From assembly GCF_023618015.1 (NCBI RefSeq), contig NZ_JAJKBJ010000004.1, forward strand, positions 124,001-188,000: 64,000 nucleotides of DNA, given 5' to 3'. This DNA comes from Legionella maioricensis (GTDB lineage Bacteria > Pseudomonadota > Gammaproteobacteria > Legionellales > Legionellaceae). Of this stretch, positions 9,862-19,211 are shown piece after piece; position 1 is the stretch's first letter; every line of letters begins with the position of its first letter. A program made the translations under genes and the position numbers. The notes beneath the pieces were generated by a model that had not been told where the DNA came from, made no database searches, and saw only the letters and a program-made list of their open reading frames with translations.

Positions 9862-10854
9862 ATGATGCAATTTAATCACTCTCAGCTCACGTTACTCCAC
9901 ATCCTTGGTGACGGTTCCTGTCATAGCGGCAACGAGTTAGGAGAAGCATTAGGCATTACTCGTTCTGCAATTTGGAAACAAATAAATCAATTGATCGATT
10001 TAGGGATTCCAATTACTCGATTGCCTCACCAAGGCTATAAATTACCCAGTAAACTGATCTTATTAAATGAGCAGGAAATATCCAAACATATAAAAACGCT
10101 TGTCCCTTCATCATCTTTTAACCTTCATGTATTTACTTCAATAGATTCCACAAATCGCTATTTAAAAGATTTACCCATCAGTACCACAGTTGATGTATGT
10201 TGTGCTGAAATACAAACTCAGGGCAGAGGCCGCTTCGGCCGACTCTGGCACTCCCCTTTTGGAGAGAATATCTATTGTTCCAGTCGGTGGAGTCTAAACT
10301 GTGACCTTAGCAGGTTATCAGGATTGAGCCTCATAACCAGTTTAGCCGTATTGGCGACCATCAATCAGCTCAATCCCTCACCTGACGTTAAGATAAAATG
10401 GCCTAATGACATCTTATGGGGTGATAAAAAACTGTGCGGCAGCCTGATTGAGATTCAGGCTGAATCAAATGGTAATGCCCAGGTAATCATTGGCATAGGG
10501 TTAAATGTGAATACCGATACTCAAAATCACCCTCTTCCGGAAAAGCCCTGGTGCTCGTTGTATGAAATATTTCAGCAAAAATATGATCGCAATCTATTAA
10601 TAGCCAATCTTATGATTAACTTGGAACGCTATTTGACTAAATTTATAATGCACGGTCTTGAGGTCTTTATTGATGAATGGAATCAATTTGATTATCTAAA
10701 AGAAAAATACATTACCGTAACTCAATCCTCAGGTATTATTTCCGGAGTTGCCAAGGGTATAAATCAGACAGGAATGTTAATTCTAGAAAATGAACAAGGT
10801 GTAAAACATTATCTTTCCTCGGGAGATACTTCTTTACAATCACGTCTGGGGTAA
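9862..10854 (+). CDS. birA: Bifunctional biotin-[acetyl-CoA-carboxylase] ligase / biotin operon repressor
   Basis: 330 aa. An N-terminal winged HTH (about residues 5-60, GNELGEALGITRSAIWKQIN) is followed by the ligase domain with the biotinyl-AMP loop GRGRFGRLWHSPFG (about 120) and KWPNDILWGDKKLCGSLIE (about 178), then a C-terminal SH3-like cap. It activates biotin and attaches it to AccB. The HTH suggests it also represses biotin genes, as in E. coli BirA. Two adjacent ATGs are possible starts (9862 and 9865). It lies 12 bp after the Sfp-type gene and close to accA. Confidence 0.95.
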   Translation: MMQFNHSQLTLLHILGDGSCHSGNELGEALGITRSAIWKQINQLIDLGIPITRLPHQGYKLPSKLILLNEQEISKHIKTLVPSSSFNLHVFTSIDSTNRYLKDLPISTTVDVCCAEIQTQGRGRFGRLWHSPFGENIYCSSRWSLNCDLSRLSGLSLITSLAVLATINQLNPSPDVKIKWPNDILWGDKKLCGSLIEIQAESNGNAQVIIGIGLNVNTDTQNHPLPEKPWCSLYEIFQQKYDRNLLIANLMINLERYLTKFIMHGLEVFIDEWNQFDYLKEKYITVTQSSGIISGVAKGINQTGMLILENEQGVKHYLSSGDTSLQSRLG

Positions 10855-11045
10855 AAACCATAGGTTTCTCCAATAAAATCTATAGTGAGTAACCCTTTCA
10901 AGCTAACTACCGATAGTAAGAATGATAGGAACCATCGCCCCAAATATAAGGCATTAATAAAATCCTACTTGTAGATAAGCGGAAATACTTCTAAATTGAA
11001 ATTAGAGACCAAGGTTTTTCCAAGGAAAAAGGACGTAAAACCATC

Positions 11046-13127
11046 ATGTTCAAAGGCTTTAAGATTAGCATTCGACTGAGTATTATTACTTTATTTGTCC
11101 TTTTACTAAGTGTAATTGGCTTTACAATCATTACTATTAATTATGTAGCATTAAATAAAATCTTGAGCTCAAGTGCCAAGACATTGATTGAGCAAACTTC
11201 ATTATTGGTCAAAGAACGAGTTCACATGTATTTGCGTCCTCTAAGTCATGATTTAGTCGAAATAAGCACCACTCTTAATCGAGGCATCGTTGATCCCAAT
11301 AACGGCCAACGATTTGATCGCTTTCTTACTGAGAGAATTCGTTATAAACCAGAAATATTTATGATTTATTACGGAACAGTAAAAGGAGACTTTTATGGGG
11401 TAGATCATGAAACACCTAATGTAATTGGTTTAACTCACGTTTTGAATTCTGTAACGCCCTCCCAAAAAATGCGCTATGAACTGGATCAAGCAGGCAACAT
11501 CATTAATACGAACTACCTTAGCAAACCTTATGATCCACGAGTTAGGCCTTGGTATCAGCAAGCTGTAAAAGCAGGAAAGCCGATATGGACCGATATATAT
11601 CTGTTCTATGTATTTGGCAAGAGTGATTATCTGGTTCCAGGCATCACGGCGGCAGCGCCCATTTATGATGGAAACAAGAAATTAACAGGAATTCTGGCCT
11701 TGGATCTGACCGTTGATGGAATACAACATTTTATTCAAGAATTGCAAGTTACAGAAAATGCAATGATTTATATAACCAATGAAAAACAACAGGTTATCGC
11801 TTATAAGAATCCGTTTCAAACCCAAGATATTCGGGGAGAGAAATTAACTCCGGAACTGATTAAAAAATTTAATATCCCGCTTGTCAGTTTTATAAGGCAA
11901 AACACCAAACCGCTGGTAAGCTCTTATCAATATCAGGGAAAACAATTTTTTTTAGCCTATCAACCCATCACAGAAACGATTACGGATCCATGGAATATCA
12001 CTATTATTGTCCCTGCTGAAGATGTCCTGGCACCGTTAGAGATCTTAAGCATTCGCGCCTTACTCTTAACCTTTATTGTTCTCTTTATTGGAGCACTGAT
12101 CGCCCGCTATATCTCCAAAAAGATATCTCATCCTATTATCGAACTGGCCCAGGAAGCTGAAGAAATTACTAAATTAAATCTCAGACCCCGTCCTTTACTA
12201 AAGACGATGATCAAAGAAATCAGTTATATGGATAAAAGCTTATCTAATATGCGCACCAGCCTTGCCTCTTTTCAGCGCTATATTCCCAGCTCTCTAGTAA
12301 AAAAACTAATCAGCAGCGGCAAAATAGCTCAGGTGGGCGGTCAGAATCAAACGATTACTGTTTTATTTTCCGACATTAAAGACTTTACAAAATTAGCTGA
12401 AGAAACTGATCCTCAGCAATTAATGACGTATTTATCAGACTACTTTCAATCGATGACAGAAGCGGTGATATCTCATCATGGCACGGTGGACAAATACATA
12501 GGTGACGCAGTAATGGCTTTTTGGAATGCACCATTTCCGGACAAGAAGCATGCTTTCCATGCCTGCCAAACAGCAGTTAATATGCTGGAACGAATAGAAC
12601 AATTAAATAGTAATAATCGCCAATATGGATTGCCGGAATATGCAATACGGATAGGGATTAATTCGGGTGAAGCGGTTGTAGGAAACGTGGGGTCAGAAGA
12701 CAGGCTGAATTTTACAGCACTTGGTGATACTGTAAATTTAGCCAGCCGCCTTGAAGTGATTAACAAAACATATCATTCTCAAATTATTGTCAGTGAAGCC
12801 ACTTACCAAAAAGTTGAAAATAAATTTTCCTTCCGTTTGCTGGATGAAGTTGCTGTTCGAGGCAAACGAAAAAGCACCGCAATCTACGAATTATTGGTTT
12901 CACCCAATGTAGGGAATCTCGAACAATATAAAAAAGAATTTAAAATGGCATTTACTTCTTATCAAAGGGGGGAATGGGAGAACAGTTTACTGTTGTTTAA
13001 AAAACTAACCCCAGCTTTTCCTGGGGATCAGTTAGCGAATATTTATATCAATCGTTGCCAACAATTAATAATTTCCCCCCCTGTGGCCTGGGATGGTATA
13101 TGGCGTGTAGAGGAAGGGCTAATTTAG
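11046..13127 (+). CDS. Membrane adenylate cyclase (class III) with Cache-type sensor and HAMP
   Basis: 693 aa. TM1 (about 13-35), a large extracytoplasmic Cache-like sensor (about 40-325, with RPWYQQAVKAGKPIWTD), TM2 (about 338-358), HAMP (about 359-405), a class III cyclase domain (about 425-600), and a C-terminal helical tail. The catalytic domain has the metal aspartates in FSDIKDFT and GDAVMAFW, a purine-selecting lysine in VDKYIGD, FTALGDTVN with Asp (adenine-type), and NLASRLE with the transition-state Asn/Arg. It should make cAMP from ATP in response to an outside ligand. RPWYxxA is typical of dCache domains that often bind amino acids or other small molecules. It is monocistronic and convergent with the first TPR gene. 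Confidence 0.92.
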   Translation: MFKGFKISIRLSIITLFVLLLSVIGFTIITINYVALNKILSSSAKTLIEQTSLLVKERVHMYLRPLSHDLVEISTTLNRGIVDPNNGQRFDRFLTERIRYKPEIFMIYYGTVKGDFYGVDHETPNVIGLTHVLNSVTPSQKMRYELDQAGNIINTNYLSKPYDPRVRPWYQQAVKAGKPIWTDIYLFYVFGKSDYLVPGITAAAPIYDGNKKLTGILALDLTVDGIQHFIQELQVTENAMIYITNEKQQVIAYKNPFQTQDIRGEKLTPELIKKFNIPLVSFIRQNTKPLVSSYQYQGKQFFLAYQPITETITDPWNITIIVPAEDVLAPLEILSIRALLLTFIVLFIGALIARYISKKISHPIIELAQEAEEITKLNLRPRPLLKTMIKEISYMDKSLSNMRTSLASFQRYIPSSLVKKLISSGKIAQVGGQNQTITVLFSDIKDFTKLAEETDPQQLMTYLSDYFQSMTEAVISHHGTVDKYIGDAVMAFWNAPFPDKKHAFHACQTAVNMLERIEQLNSNNRQYGLPEYAIRIGINSGEAVVGNVGSEDRLNFTALGDTVNLASRLEVINKTYHSQIIVSEATYQKVENKFSFRLLDEVAVRGKRKSTAIYELLVSPNVGNLEQYKKEFKMAFTSYQRGEWENSLLLFKKLTPAFPGDQLANIYINRCQQLIISPPVAWDGIWRVEEGLI

Positions 13128-13136
13128 TAGGGTTAT

Positions 13137-13169
13137 GGTTGTATTATTAAATGAGCTCTTAATACAACC
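13137..13169. terminator. Candidate two-way terminator hairpin between convergent genes
   Basis: Perfect 10-bp inverted repeat GGTTGTATTA (13137-13146) / TAATACAACC (13160-13169) with a 13-nt loop. It lies just after the cyclase stop at 13127 and before the end of the minus-strand TPR gene. There is no strong T-run on either side, so an intrinsic terminator is likely but not certain. Confidence 0.45.
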
Positions 13170-13191
13170 TATGATGAACGTAGTGGCGACA

Positions 13192-15021
13192 CTAGAACTC
13201 CAAAACCATCCTAACCGATTCTAATGTTTCTTTATTAATATCGTTATCAACATACACCTGTTGATACTCTTCATTACAAATTTGCTTTATGGGATCTTCT
13301 GATTGGTGAATAGCCTTAAAAAATCTCATTTTAGCAAGAGAACTGAGGCTGGGAAATGTCCCATTTCCATAGCTGTAAGGTAGGTTTGTCGCCAACTGAT
13401 ATTCAATTTTAACAGCCTCTTTATGATTTGCTTGATCGATATAGAGCTGGCGCTTAAATTCCAAATTTATGCGATTTTTTGGTTGCAACTGTTCTGCCTT
13501 ATCAAAATCCTGCAATGCCGATCTATACAGCCGCTGCTGGCGATAAAGCTCTCCACGATGAGCGAAAGCGAAATCATCGGAGGGATTAATTTGCAGTGCC
13601 GCATTAAAATCCTGTAATGCTAATTCAAACTGCCCCTGCTCACGGTAAATCTCCCCCCGAAAGGTTAAAGCAACGCTATTGTTGGGGTTAATATGTAATG
13701 TTGCATTAAAATCCTGTAGTGCCGCTGCCCATTGTTTCCTATAACTATAAACCTGGCCACGATACGTTAAAGCAAAACCATTATCGGGATAAATATTTAA
13801 TGCGGCACTGAAATCCTCTAGCGCCGAGTCTAATTGACCTAACTGGTAATATAACAAACCGCGATTAACCAGAGTAACATCACTTTCAGGATGGCTTTGC
13901 AAAGCAGCATGAAAATCCATCAGCGCTAATTGATGTTGTCTCCGTGCCAGATAGATCAACCCGCGATGAGTTAAAGAAAAATCATCATGCGGATTAACTT
14001 GCAACGCAGTATTAAAGTCTTGTAATGCCAATTCTGGCTGTCCTTGCAGATAATAAACTTCCCCCCGACGCGATAAAGTAAAACCATCATCGGGATTAAC
14101 TTGCAGTGCCCTATTGAAATCCTGTAGTGCCTCCAGCCATTGTTTCTTAAAGCCATAAATAAGACCGCGGTAAGCTAAAGCAAATCCATCATGGGGATTA
14201 ATGTGCAACGCCGCATTAAAATCCGCAAATGCTAGCTCTATTTGTTTCCGCCGGTAATAGACTACTCCTCGATGTCCTAACGCAATACCATCTTCAGGCT
14301 TAGTCCGTAACACAGTATTGAGATCCTCCAGAGCCAATTCTAATTCCCCTTGTTGGCTATAAATCGCGCCTCGCTGAGTTAAGACAAACCCATCATTAGG
14401 ATCAATTTGCAGCGCAGCATTGAAATCGGCTAGTGCCAATTTTAATTGACCACGGGCGCTATAAATTAGCCCTCGCTTATATAAAGCGAAGCTATAATAG
14501 GTATTAATTTGTAATACCGCATTGAAATCGGCTAAGGCCAAGTCATAGTGTCCCTGCCCCATATAAATATCACCTCGAAAAGCTAAGGCAACTTCATCAT
14601 TCGGATTAATATATAATGCAGTGTCAAAATCCTGGGAAGCTGCCATCATCTTTCCTAGCTGATGAAAAACCAGGCCGCGGTGGGTTAAAACAAAACTATC
14701 CCTTGAATTAATAAGCAATGCCATATTGAAATCCACCAGCGCTAACTCTAATTGTCCCTGTTGATAATAAATCTCGCCACGACAGGCCAAAGCAAAGGAA
14801 TCTTTGCGATTAATATCTAACACCGTATTAAAATCCTTCAAGGCAAGTTCTAAATCTCCCTGTAGCCGGTAAGTTAAACCTCTCTGAGTTAACATAGCCT
14901 CACTGAGATTCATCTCAGGGTTTTGATTTGATTCAGGATTAGTGTTTTCCCCTCGTGGTTTTTTTTGCAAATTATCCTCGTTATTCATCAAATCAGATAC
15001 ATCATATTTTCTTTTGGACAT
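13192..15021 (-). CDS. TPR repeat protein 1 of a four-member paralogous family
   Basis: 609 aa. The basic polar N-terminus (MSKRKYDVSDLMNNE) is followed by 14 consecutive 34-residue TPR units (about residues 42-515; typical unit ALQDFNAALQINPNDDF, then a RGExY motif). One degenerate unit and a C-terminal domain of about 85 residues with LPYSYGNGTFPSLSSLAK come last. There is no signal peptide and no enzymatic domain. The start is supported by GGGAGAGG just before the ATG. The same N-terminus, repeat type and tail occur in the three larger neighbours from 16.4 to 23.3 kb, but this copy is the most divergent. TPR solenoids bind other proteins; the partner is unknown. In Legionella such proteins can be type IV secreted effectors, which is only an inference here. 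Confidence 0.85.
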   Translation of the reverse strand: MSKRKYDVSDLMNNEDNLQKKPRGENTNPESNQNPEMNLSEAMLTQRGLTYRLQGDLELALKDFNTVLDINRKDSFALACRGEIYYQQGQLELALVDFNMALLINSRDSFVLTHRGLVFHQLGKMMAASQDFDTALYINPNDEVALAFRGDIYMGQGHYDLALADFNAVLQINTYYSFALYKRGLIYSARGQLKLALADFNAALQIDPNDGFVLTQRGAIYSQQGELELALEDLNTVLRTKPEDGIALGHRGVVYYRRKQIELAFADFNAALHINPHDGFALAYRGLIYGFKKQWLEALQDFNRALQVNPDDGFTLSRRGEVYYLQGQPELALQDFNTALQVNPHDDFSLTHRGLIYLARRQHQLALMDFHAALQSHPESDVTLVNRGLLYYQLGQLDSALEDFSAALNIYPDNGFALTYRGQVYSYRKQWAAALQDFNATLHINPNNSVALTFRGEIYREQGQFELALQDFNAALQINPSDDFAFAHRGELYRQQRLYRSALQDFDKAEQLQPKNRINLEFKRQLYIDQANHKEAVKIEYQLATNLPYSYGNGTFPSLSSLAKMRFFKAIHQSEDPIKQICNEEYQQVYVDNDINKETLESVRMVLEF

Positions 15022-15280
15022 TACCTCTCCCGGTATTTAAGAATAGACTTTAGATAAGAGATAAGGAGAGAGTAATGTGTGTAAATAAAGGTTATTTTTA
15101 CCGAATTAAAGCTCAATGACAGTTCTTGGAACTACTCATCTCTTCTCTATCTCGGCAACAAACCCGTTTAGTGATTAAAACTAGGGAAGATCCAGTTCTC
15201 CAATGATCCTTTAGGAGAAGATAAGCGGCCTTATCAAGCTCTTTGTTATTAAAAAGCTGATAATGTGCAATATTATATCA
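15022..15280 (-). promoter_or_regulatory. Conserved promoter and long structured leader of TPR gene 1
   Basis: An extended -10 element TGATATAAT on the minus strand (15272-15280) is followed by a leader of about 245 nt up to the TPR1 start. The leader shares with the leaders of the three other TPR genes two abutting hairpins, GATAAG/CTTATC (15220-15235) and TTCTCC/GGAGAA (15196-15219), and a short dyad AGTTC-CAA-GAACT near 15120-15132. The first hairpin's loop differs from the other copies while the stem is unchanged. Upstream (15281-15508) nothing else is clear except an 8-bp inverted repeat GGCATTCA/TGAATGCC at 15373-15422. Confidence 0.6.
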
Positions 15281-15508
15281 TAGATATCTATATCTTATTC
15301 TATCGATTGATAATTAGTACGATTTTGCCAACTTATTGTTGTTTAGATGTTAAACCCATCTACGCTCTGGCGGGCATTCATACTATGCAGCACGCCAGTC
15401 TCGTTGTTCTCGATTGAATGCCGGAGTAATCCGAACTGATGTTGTTGTGCCGGATTGCAGTATTCACTTTCACCCGGCTGCAAAATAACAGAATTAAAAA
15501 ACTCTAGG

Positions 15509-15751
15509 TTAGTGTTTGGTTTTTCTTTGATGATTACCTACCAGCCAATCGATACTTACATCCAGCTCCTTAGCGATTTTTTTCATGGTTTCGGAGTCGA
15601 AAGCAATCACTCCATGTAACAAAGCTTCAATTTTAAATTTTGGTACTTTAAAGAGTTTGGTACACGCTTGAACTCGCTCAGTCATTAAGGCAGGAACACC
15701 AAGTTCGTCAAGTTCATTGTTCAAACGTTCAGTTAGTTTCTTGTTTGTCAT
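15509..15751 (-). CDS. Small HTH (XRE/Cro-like) protein
   Basis: 80 aa. A strong GAGGAG ribosome-binding site lies six nt before the ATG at 15751, so it is probably real. The C-terminal half ends with SETMKKIAKELDVSIDWLVG, which matches the last helices of XRE-family helix-turn-helix domains. The first helices are divergent (ERVQACTKLFKVPKFKIEAL). It could be a small transcription regulator. It sits between TPR1 and arsC, upstream of the TPR1 leader and on the same strand, so it could regulate that gene, but nothing in the sequence proves this. Confidence 0.6.
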   Translation of the reverse strand: MTNKKLTERLNNELDELGVPALMTERVQACTKLFKVPKFKIEALLHGVIAFDSETMKKIAKELDVSIDWLVGNHQRKTKH

Positions 15752-16006
15752 GATAATCTCCTCTATGCTTTTTATCAGTGTAAAACACTTAAACTTAAGG
15801 CTTGATTAACAAATAAGTCTGGATTGAAAATTACTTGTAAAGAAATATAACACTAGTGCATGGAATAATTTATTATCATAAACTGAACATAATTTCTGGA
15901 TATTGTGCATGTCCCAACTACCCCATTTTTAGCCCCAAGCGAGAGTAAAGATTAACTTCAAAAAAAATGATATAGTCTAAATTATTCTCAGAAACCTTAA
16001 AAGAAC

Positions 16007-16351
16007 ATGCAAAAAATTACTATTTATCATAATCCGCAATGCTCTAAATCAAGAAAAACTCTGGAAATTCTGCAAAACAAAGGCCTTGATCCCGTTATTA
16101 TTGAATATCTTAAGACACCGCTTAATATGGAGCAGTTAAATGCTTTGCGGTCTCATTTTGCTCTCGAAGACTTTGTTCGAACAAATGAGCCCATTTTTCA
16201 AGAATTAGGATTATCTTTGGATAATGAAGCGCAAGTGCTGCAAGCCATGCTAAAAGAACCCAGATTAATGCAACGCCCCATTGTCACATTGAAAGATAAA
16301 GCAATCATAGGGCGCCCGCCAGAGAACGTATTGGCCCTTATTGTTGAATAA
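16007..16351 (+). CDS. arsC: Arsenate reductase (glutaredoxin type), ArsC family
   Basis: 114 aa, full length for the family. The start MQKITIYHNPQCSKSRKTLE holds the catalytic Cys12 and the CSKSRKTL anion-binding loop. RPIVTLKDKAIIGRPPENVL near the C-terminus is the conserved RPI and GRP motif. These enzymes reduce arsenate to arsenite with glutathione and glutaredoxin. No arsB or arsR genes are nearby, so it may be the YfgD-like housekeeping branch with an unclear substrate. It is the only plus-strand gene inside the TPR gene cluster. Confidence 0.88.
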   Translation: MQKITIYHNPQCSKSRKTLEILQNKGLDPVIIEYLKTPLNMEQLNALRSHFALEDFVRTNEPIFQELGLSLDNEAQVLQAMLKEPRLMQRPIVTLKDKAIIGRPPENVLALIVE

Positions 16352-16384
16352 ATCAGATAAAATACATTTGATTTATTCAACAAT
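16340..16384. terminator. Convergent terminator hairpin after arsC and TPR2
   Basis: Perfect 16-bp inverted repeat (arms 16340-16355 and 16369-16384, loop 13 nt). The arsC stop codon lies inside the left arm. The arms are AT-rich. arsC (plus) and TPR2 (minus, ending at 16413) converge here, so it would serve both. A T-run after the stem is missing, so some doubt remains. Confidence 0.55.
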
Positions 16385-16412
16385 AAAGTGAATATTAAAA
16401 GAGCCGATCATA

Positions 16413-18857
16413 TTATCGATTAAAAATCACCTCAATCGATTCTAATAGCTCTTTATTAATATGATTATCATCAATTTGTTGCTGATAATCTTCTTTTTTA
16501 AGTTGTTCTCTTTGCTCCTGAGAATCGCGAAGAACCTTAAAAAGACCTACTTTAGCCAGAGAAGTAAGGGTAGGAAATGCACCATTTCCATAGGAGTAAG
16601 GTGTCATTTTAACCAGCTGAAATTCAAGTTGAGCTGCCCCCATATTATTTTCTTGATCAAGATAGAGCTGTTTTTTAAACTCCAAATTGGTTCGATTGTT
16701 TGGTGTTAATTCTTCTGCCCGATTAAAATCCTGTAATGCTAATTCATATTGGCCACACACACGATAGGCCTCGCCGCGATAAGCTAAAGCCAAGCCACAA
16801 TTAGGATGGCGTGCTAATACCGTATTAAAGTCCCTCAGTGCCTGCTCTAATTGTCCCTGTTTCATATAAACCTCACCCCGTTTAATTAAGGCAAAATCAT
16901 CATTGGGAGTAATTTCCAATGCAGCATTGAAGTCCGCTAGGGCCAAATTTAATTTCCCCTGTTTAATATAAACTTCACCGCGCTCCCCCAGAGAAAAACC
17001 ATCATTAGGATTAATCTTTAACGCCGCATTTAAATGCTCTAATGCTAATTCCAGTTGCCCTTGTTTGTTATAAACCTCACCTCGACGAGCCAGAGCAATA
17101 CTATCTTGAGGATTATTCTGCAATGCCAAATTAAAATCGTTTAATGCTAAATCTAGTTGCCCTTGTTGAAGGAAAACTCTACCACGTGCGACTAATGCCA
17201 TATTATCCTTGGGGAAAATTCGCAATACAGCAGAGAAATCATCTAGTGCGAGTTCTAACGACCCCTGCTGAAAATAAAACTCCCCTCGATGCATTAAAAC
17301 AAAGCGATCCTCAGGATTAATTTGCAACGCGGCATTGAAGTCCTCCAAGCACATCGCTATGTGTCCCAATAAGCAATAAACCGCTCCTCGACGCCCTAAA
17401 GCAGCCCCATTATTAGGATTAACTTGTAACGCATTATCAAAGTCTTGCAGCGCTAAATCGTATTGTTGCTGCCTCCTATAAACATCTCCTCGAGACACTA
17501 AAGCGAGGCCATCATTGGGGGTAATTTGCAGCGCCGCACTAAAATCCTCTAATGCCTTATCTAACAACTCTTGTTGGGCATAAACCAGGCCTCGCTGAAT
17601 TAAAATACCGTCATCATCAGGATTGATTTGCAATGCTGTATTGAAATCCGCTAGGGCTAAGTCCCATTGACCACAGCGATAATAAGCAGTCCCTCGACAA
17701 TATAAAGCAAACGGATCATTCAAATTAATATGCAATGCCAGATTGAGATCTGCTAATGCCAATTCATATTGCGCCTGCGAAACATAAATATCACCGCGCT
17801 GAACTAAAGCAACGTGATTATTGGGATTATGTTGTAATGCCGCATTAAGATCCATCAAGGCCTGCTTTAATTGTCCCCTTGTAATATAAACATCAGCCCG
17901 AGAGGTCAATGCAAGATCATTATCAGGGTTAATTTTCAATGCAGTATTGAAGTCCGCTAGAGCCAAATCTAATTGTCTCTGTTTACTATAAATCCCACCG
18001 CGCCGAACGATAGTCCAATCATCATTGGGATTAATCTGCAATGCCGCATTGAAATCCGCGAGTGCCGGCGCCAATTCCCCTTGCTGATAATAAATATCAC
18101 CACGACAAGCTAATGAATCAGCATCTTTAGGATTAATTAACAACACCATGTTGAAATCCGCCAGTGCCGACTCCAATTCTCCTTGATGGTAATAAATATC
18201 GGCACGACGAGTCAAAAAAGCAGCATTATGAGGATTAGTGCGCAACGCTTCATTGAAATCCTGTAAGGCCAAGTCCCAATACCCAAGCAGATAATGAATC
18301 TCACCGCGACGAGCTAAAAAAACGCTTTTATTGGGGATAATTTGTAAGGCCGTATTAAAATCCTGTAGTGCTAATTCATATTGTTTCTTCATACGATAAA
18401 CATCACCGCGGTAAGCTAAAACAGTGCCATTATCAGGAGTAGCTTGTAAGACGGTACTGAAATCTTGTATGGCTGACTCCCAATCTTCACACAAACCATA
18501 AACCATCCCGCGCTGAATTAAAGAAAACTCATCAGAGGAATGAATTTGCAACACCGCATTGAAATCTTGTACGGCCGACTCCAAATCACCCAACAAACGA
18601 TGAACCTCGCCGCGACGAGCCAAAACAAAGTCATTCTCGGGATTAATTCTCAGCACCGCATTGAAGTCATCCAGGGCTAATTTTAATTGTCCCTCTCGGC
18701 GATAAACCAAGCCGCGTTGAACTAAATCAACACCATCCTTGGGATTAAATTCAGAACTTGAATTAGCTTCTGGAATGTTTTTTTCTTCTATTCTTTGCTC
18801 TTTTTTCCGTTGCTCCTCGTTATGACTCCATTCAAACTCATCAAACTTTCTCTTCAT
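16413..18857 (-). CDS. TPR repeat protein 2 of the paralogous family (largest)
   Basis: 814 aa from the ATG at 18857 (MKRKFDEFEWSHNEEQRKKE). The open frame continues to 18947 and would add a hydrophobic stretch (MFIRLLLLICIIYNLFLLTG). That part is rejected because the same DNA is the conserved leader of the other copies, read there in other frames. There are 20 TPR units of 34 residues (about residues 45-725), then a C-terminal domain with PYSYGNGAFPTLTSLAK. The highly charged N-terminus carries two basic clusters (KRK and RKK). No catalytic domain is seen. Likely a protein-binding scaffold; a secreted effector role is possible but not shown. Confidence 0.85.
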   Translation of the reverse strand: MKRKFDEFEWSHNEEQRKKEQRIEEKNIPEANSSSEFNPKDGVDLVQRGLVYRREGQLKLALDDFNAVLRINPENDFVLARRGEVHRLLGDLESAVQDFNAVLQIHSSDEFSLIQRGMVYGLCEDWESAIQDFSTVLQATPDNGTVLAYRGDVYRMKKQYELALQDFNTALQIIPNKSVFLARRGEIHYLLGYWDLALQDFNEALRTNPHNAAFLTRRADIYYHQGELESALADFNMVLLINPKDADSLACRGDIYYQQGELAPALADFNAALQINPNDDWTIVRRGGIYSKQRQLDLALADFNTALKINPDNDLALTSRADVYITRGQLKQALMDLNAALQHNPNNHVALVQRGDIYVSQAQYELALADLNLALHINLNDPFALYCRGTAYYRCGQWDLALADFNTALQINPDDDGILIQRGLVYAQQELLDKALEDFSAALQITPNDGLALVSRGDVYRRQQQYDLALQDFDNALQVNPNNGAALGRRGAVYCLLGHIAMCLEDFNAALQINPEDRFVLMHRGEFYFQQGSLELALDDFSAVLRIFPKDNMALVARGRVFLQQGQLDLALNDFNLALQNNPQDSIALARRGEVYNKQGQLELALEHLNAALKINPNDGFSLGERGEVYIKQGKLNLALADFNAALEITPNDDFALIKRGEVYMKQGQLEQALRDFNTVLARHPNCGLALAYRGEAYRVCGQYELALQDFNRAEELTPNNRTNLEFKKQLYLDQENNMGAAQLEFQLVKMTPYSYGNGAFPTLTSLAKVGLFKVLRDSQEQREQLKKEDYQQQIDDNHINKELLESIEVIFNR

Positions 18858-19141
18858 AACATGACTACTCCTGCTGCTTAAGAATAAACCTGTAAGTAAA
18901 AAGAGGTTGTAAATAATACAAATGAGAAGGAGTAAACGGATAAACACAGGTTACTTTTTACCGAACTAAAGCTCAATGACAGTCCTTGGACTATTCACCT
19001 TCTCTACCTCGGCAACAAACCCGTTTATTGATTAAAACTAGGAAATATCCAGTTCTCCAATGATCCTTTAGGAGAAGATAAGCTGCCTTATCAAACTTCT
19101 TTATTAATGGAAGAAACCTGATAATGGGTGATATTATATCA
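18858..19141 (-). promoter_or_regulatory. Conserved promoter and long structured leader of TPR gene 2
   Basis: Extended -10 TGATATAAT on the minus strand (19133-19141), with a leader of about 270 nt to the ATG at 18857. Abutting hairpins: GATAAG/CTTATC at 19077-19092 and TTCTCC/GGAGAA at 19053-19076. A third imperfect stem AACTGG/CCTAGTT and a dyad AGTCCAAGGACT follow. AGGAG at 18868-18872 serves a three-codon mini-ORF (ATG TTA TGA, 18854-18862) whose stop overlaps the TPR2 start codon. The rest of the gap to 19211 is the duplicated downstream flank of TPR3. Confidence 0.65.
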
Positions 19142-19211
19142 TAAAGATCATCTTTTCTTATCCTTAAGCATTTCGCATAAAGTAAATGGAGTACCGCGAG
19201 AATAGTTCAGA

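Noticed and set aside
15281-15508. Possible further gene or repeat remnant between TPR1 leader and the HTH gene
   Set aside because: No open frame with a start site; only a short 8-bp inverted repeat is visible.
18858-18947. Hydrophobic N-terminal extension of TPR2 that looks like a signal peptide
   Set aside because: The same DNA is the conserved non-coding leader of TPR3 and TPR4, where it is read in other frames because of indels; a good start with AGGAG exists at 18857.
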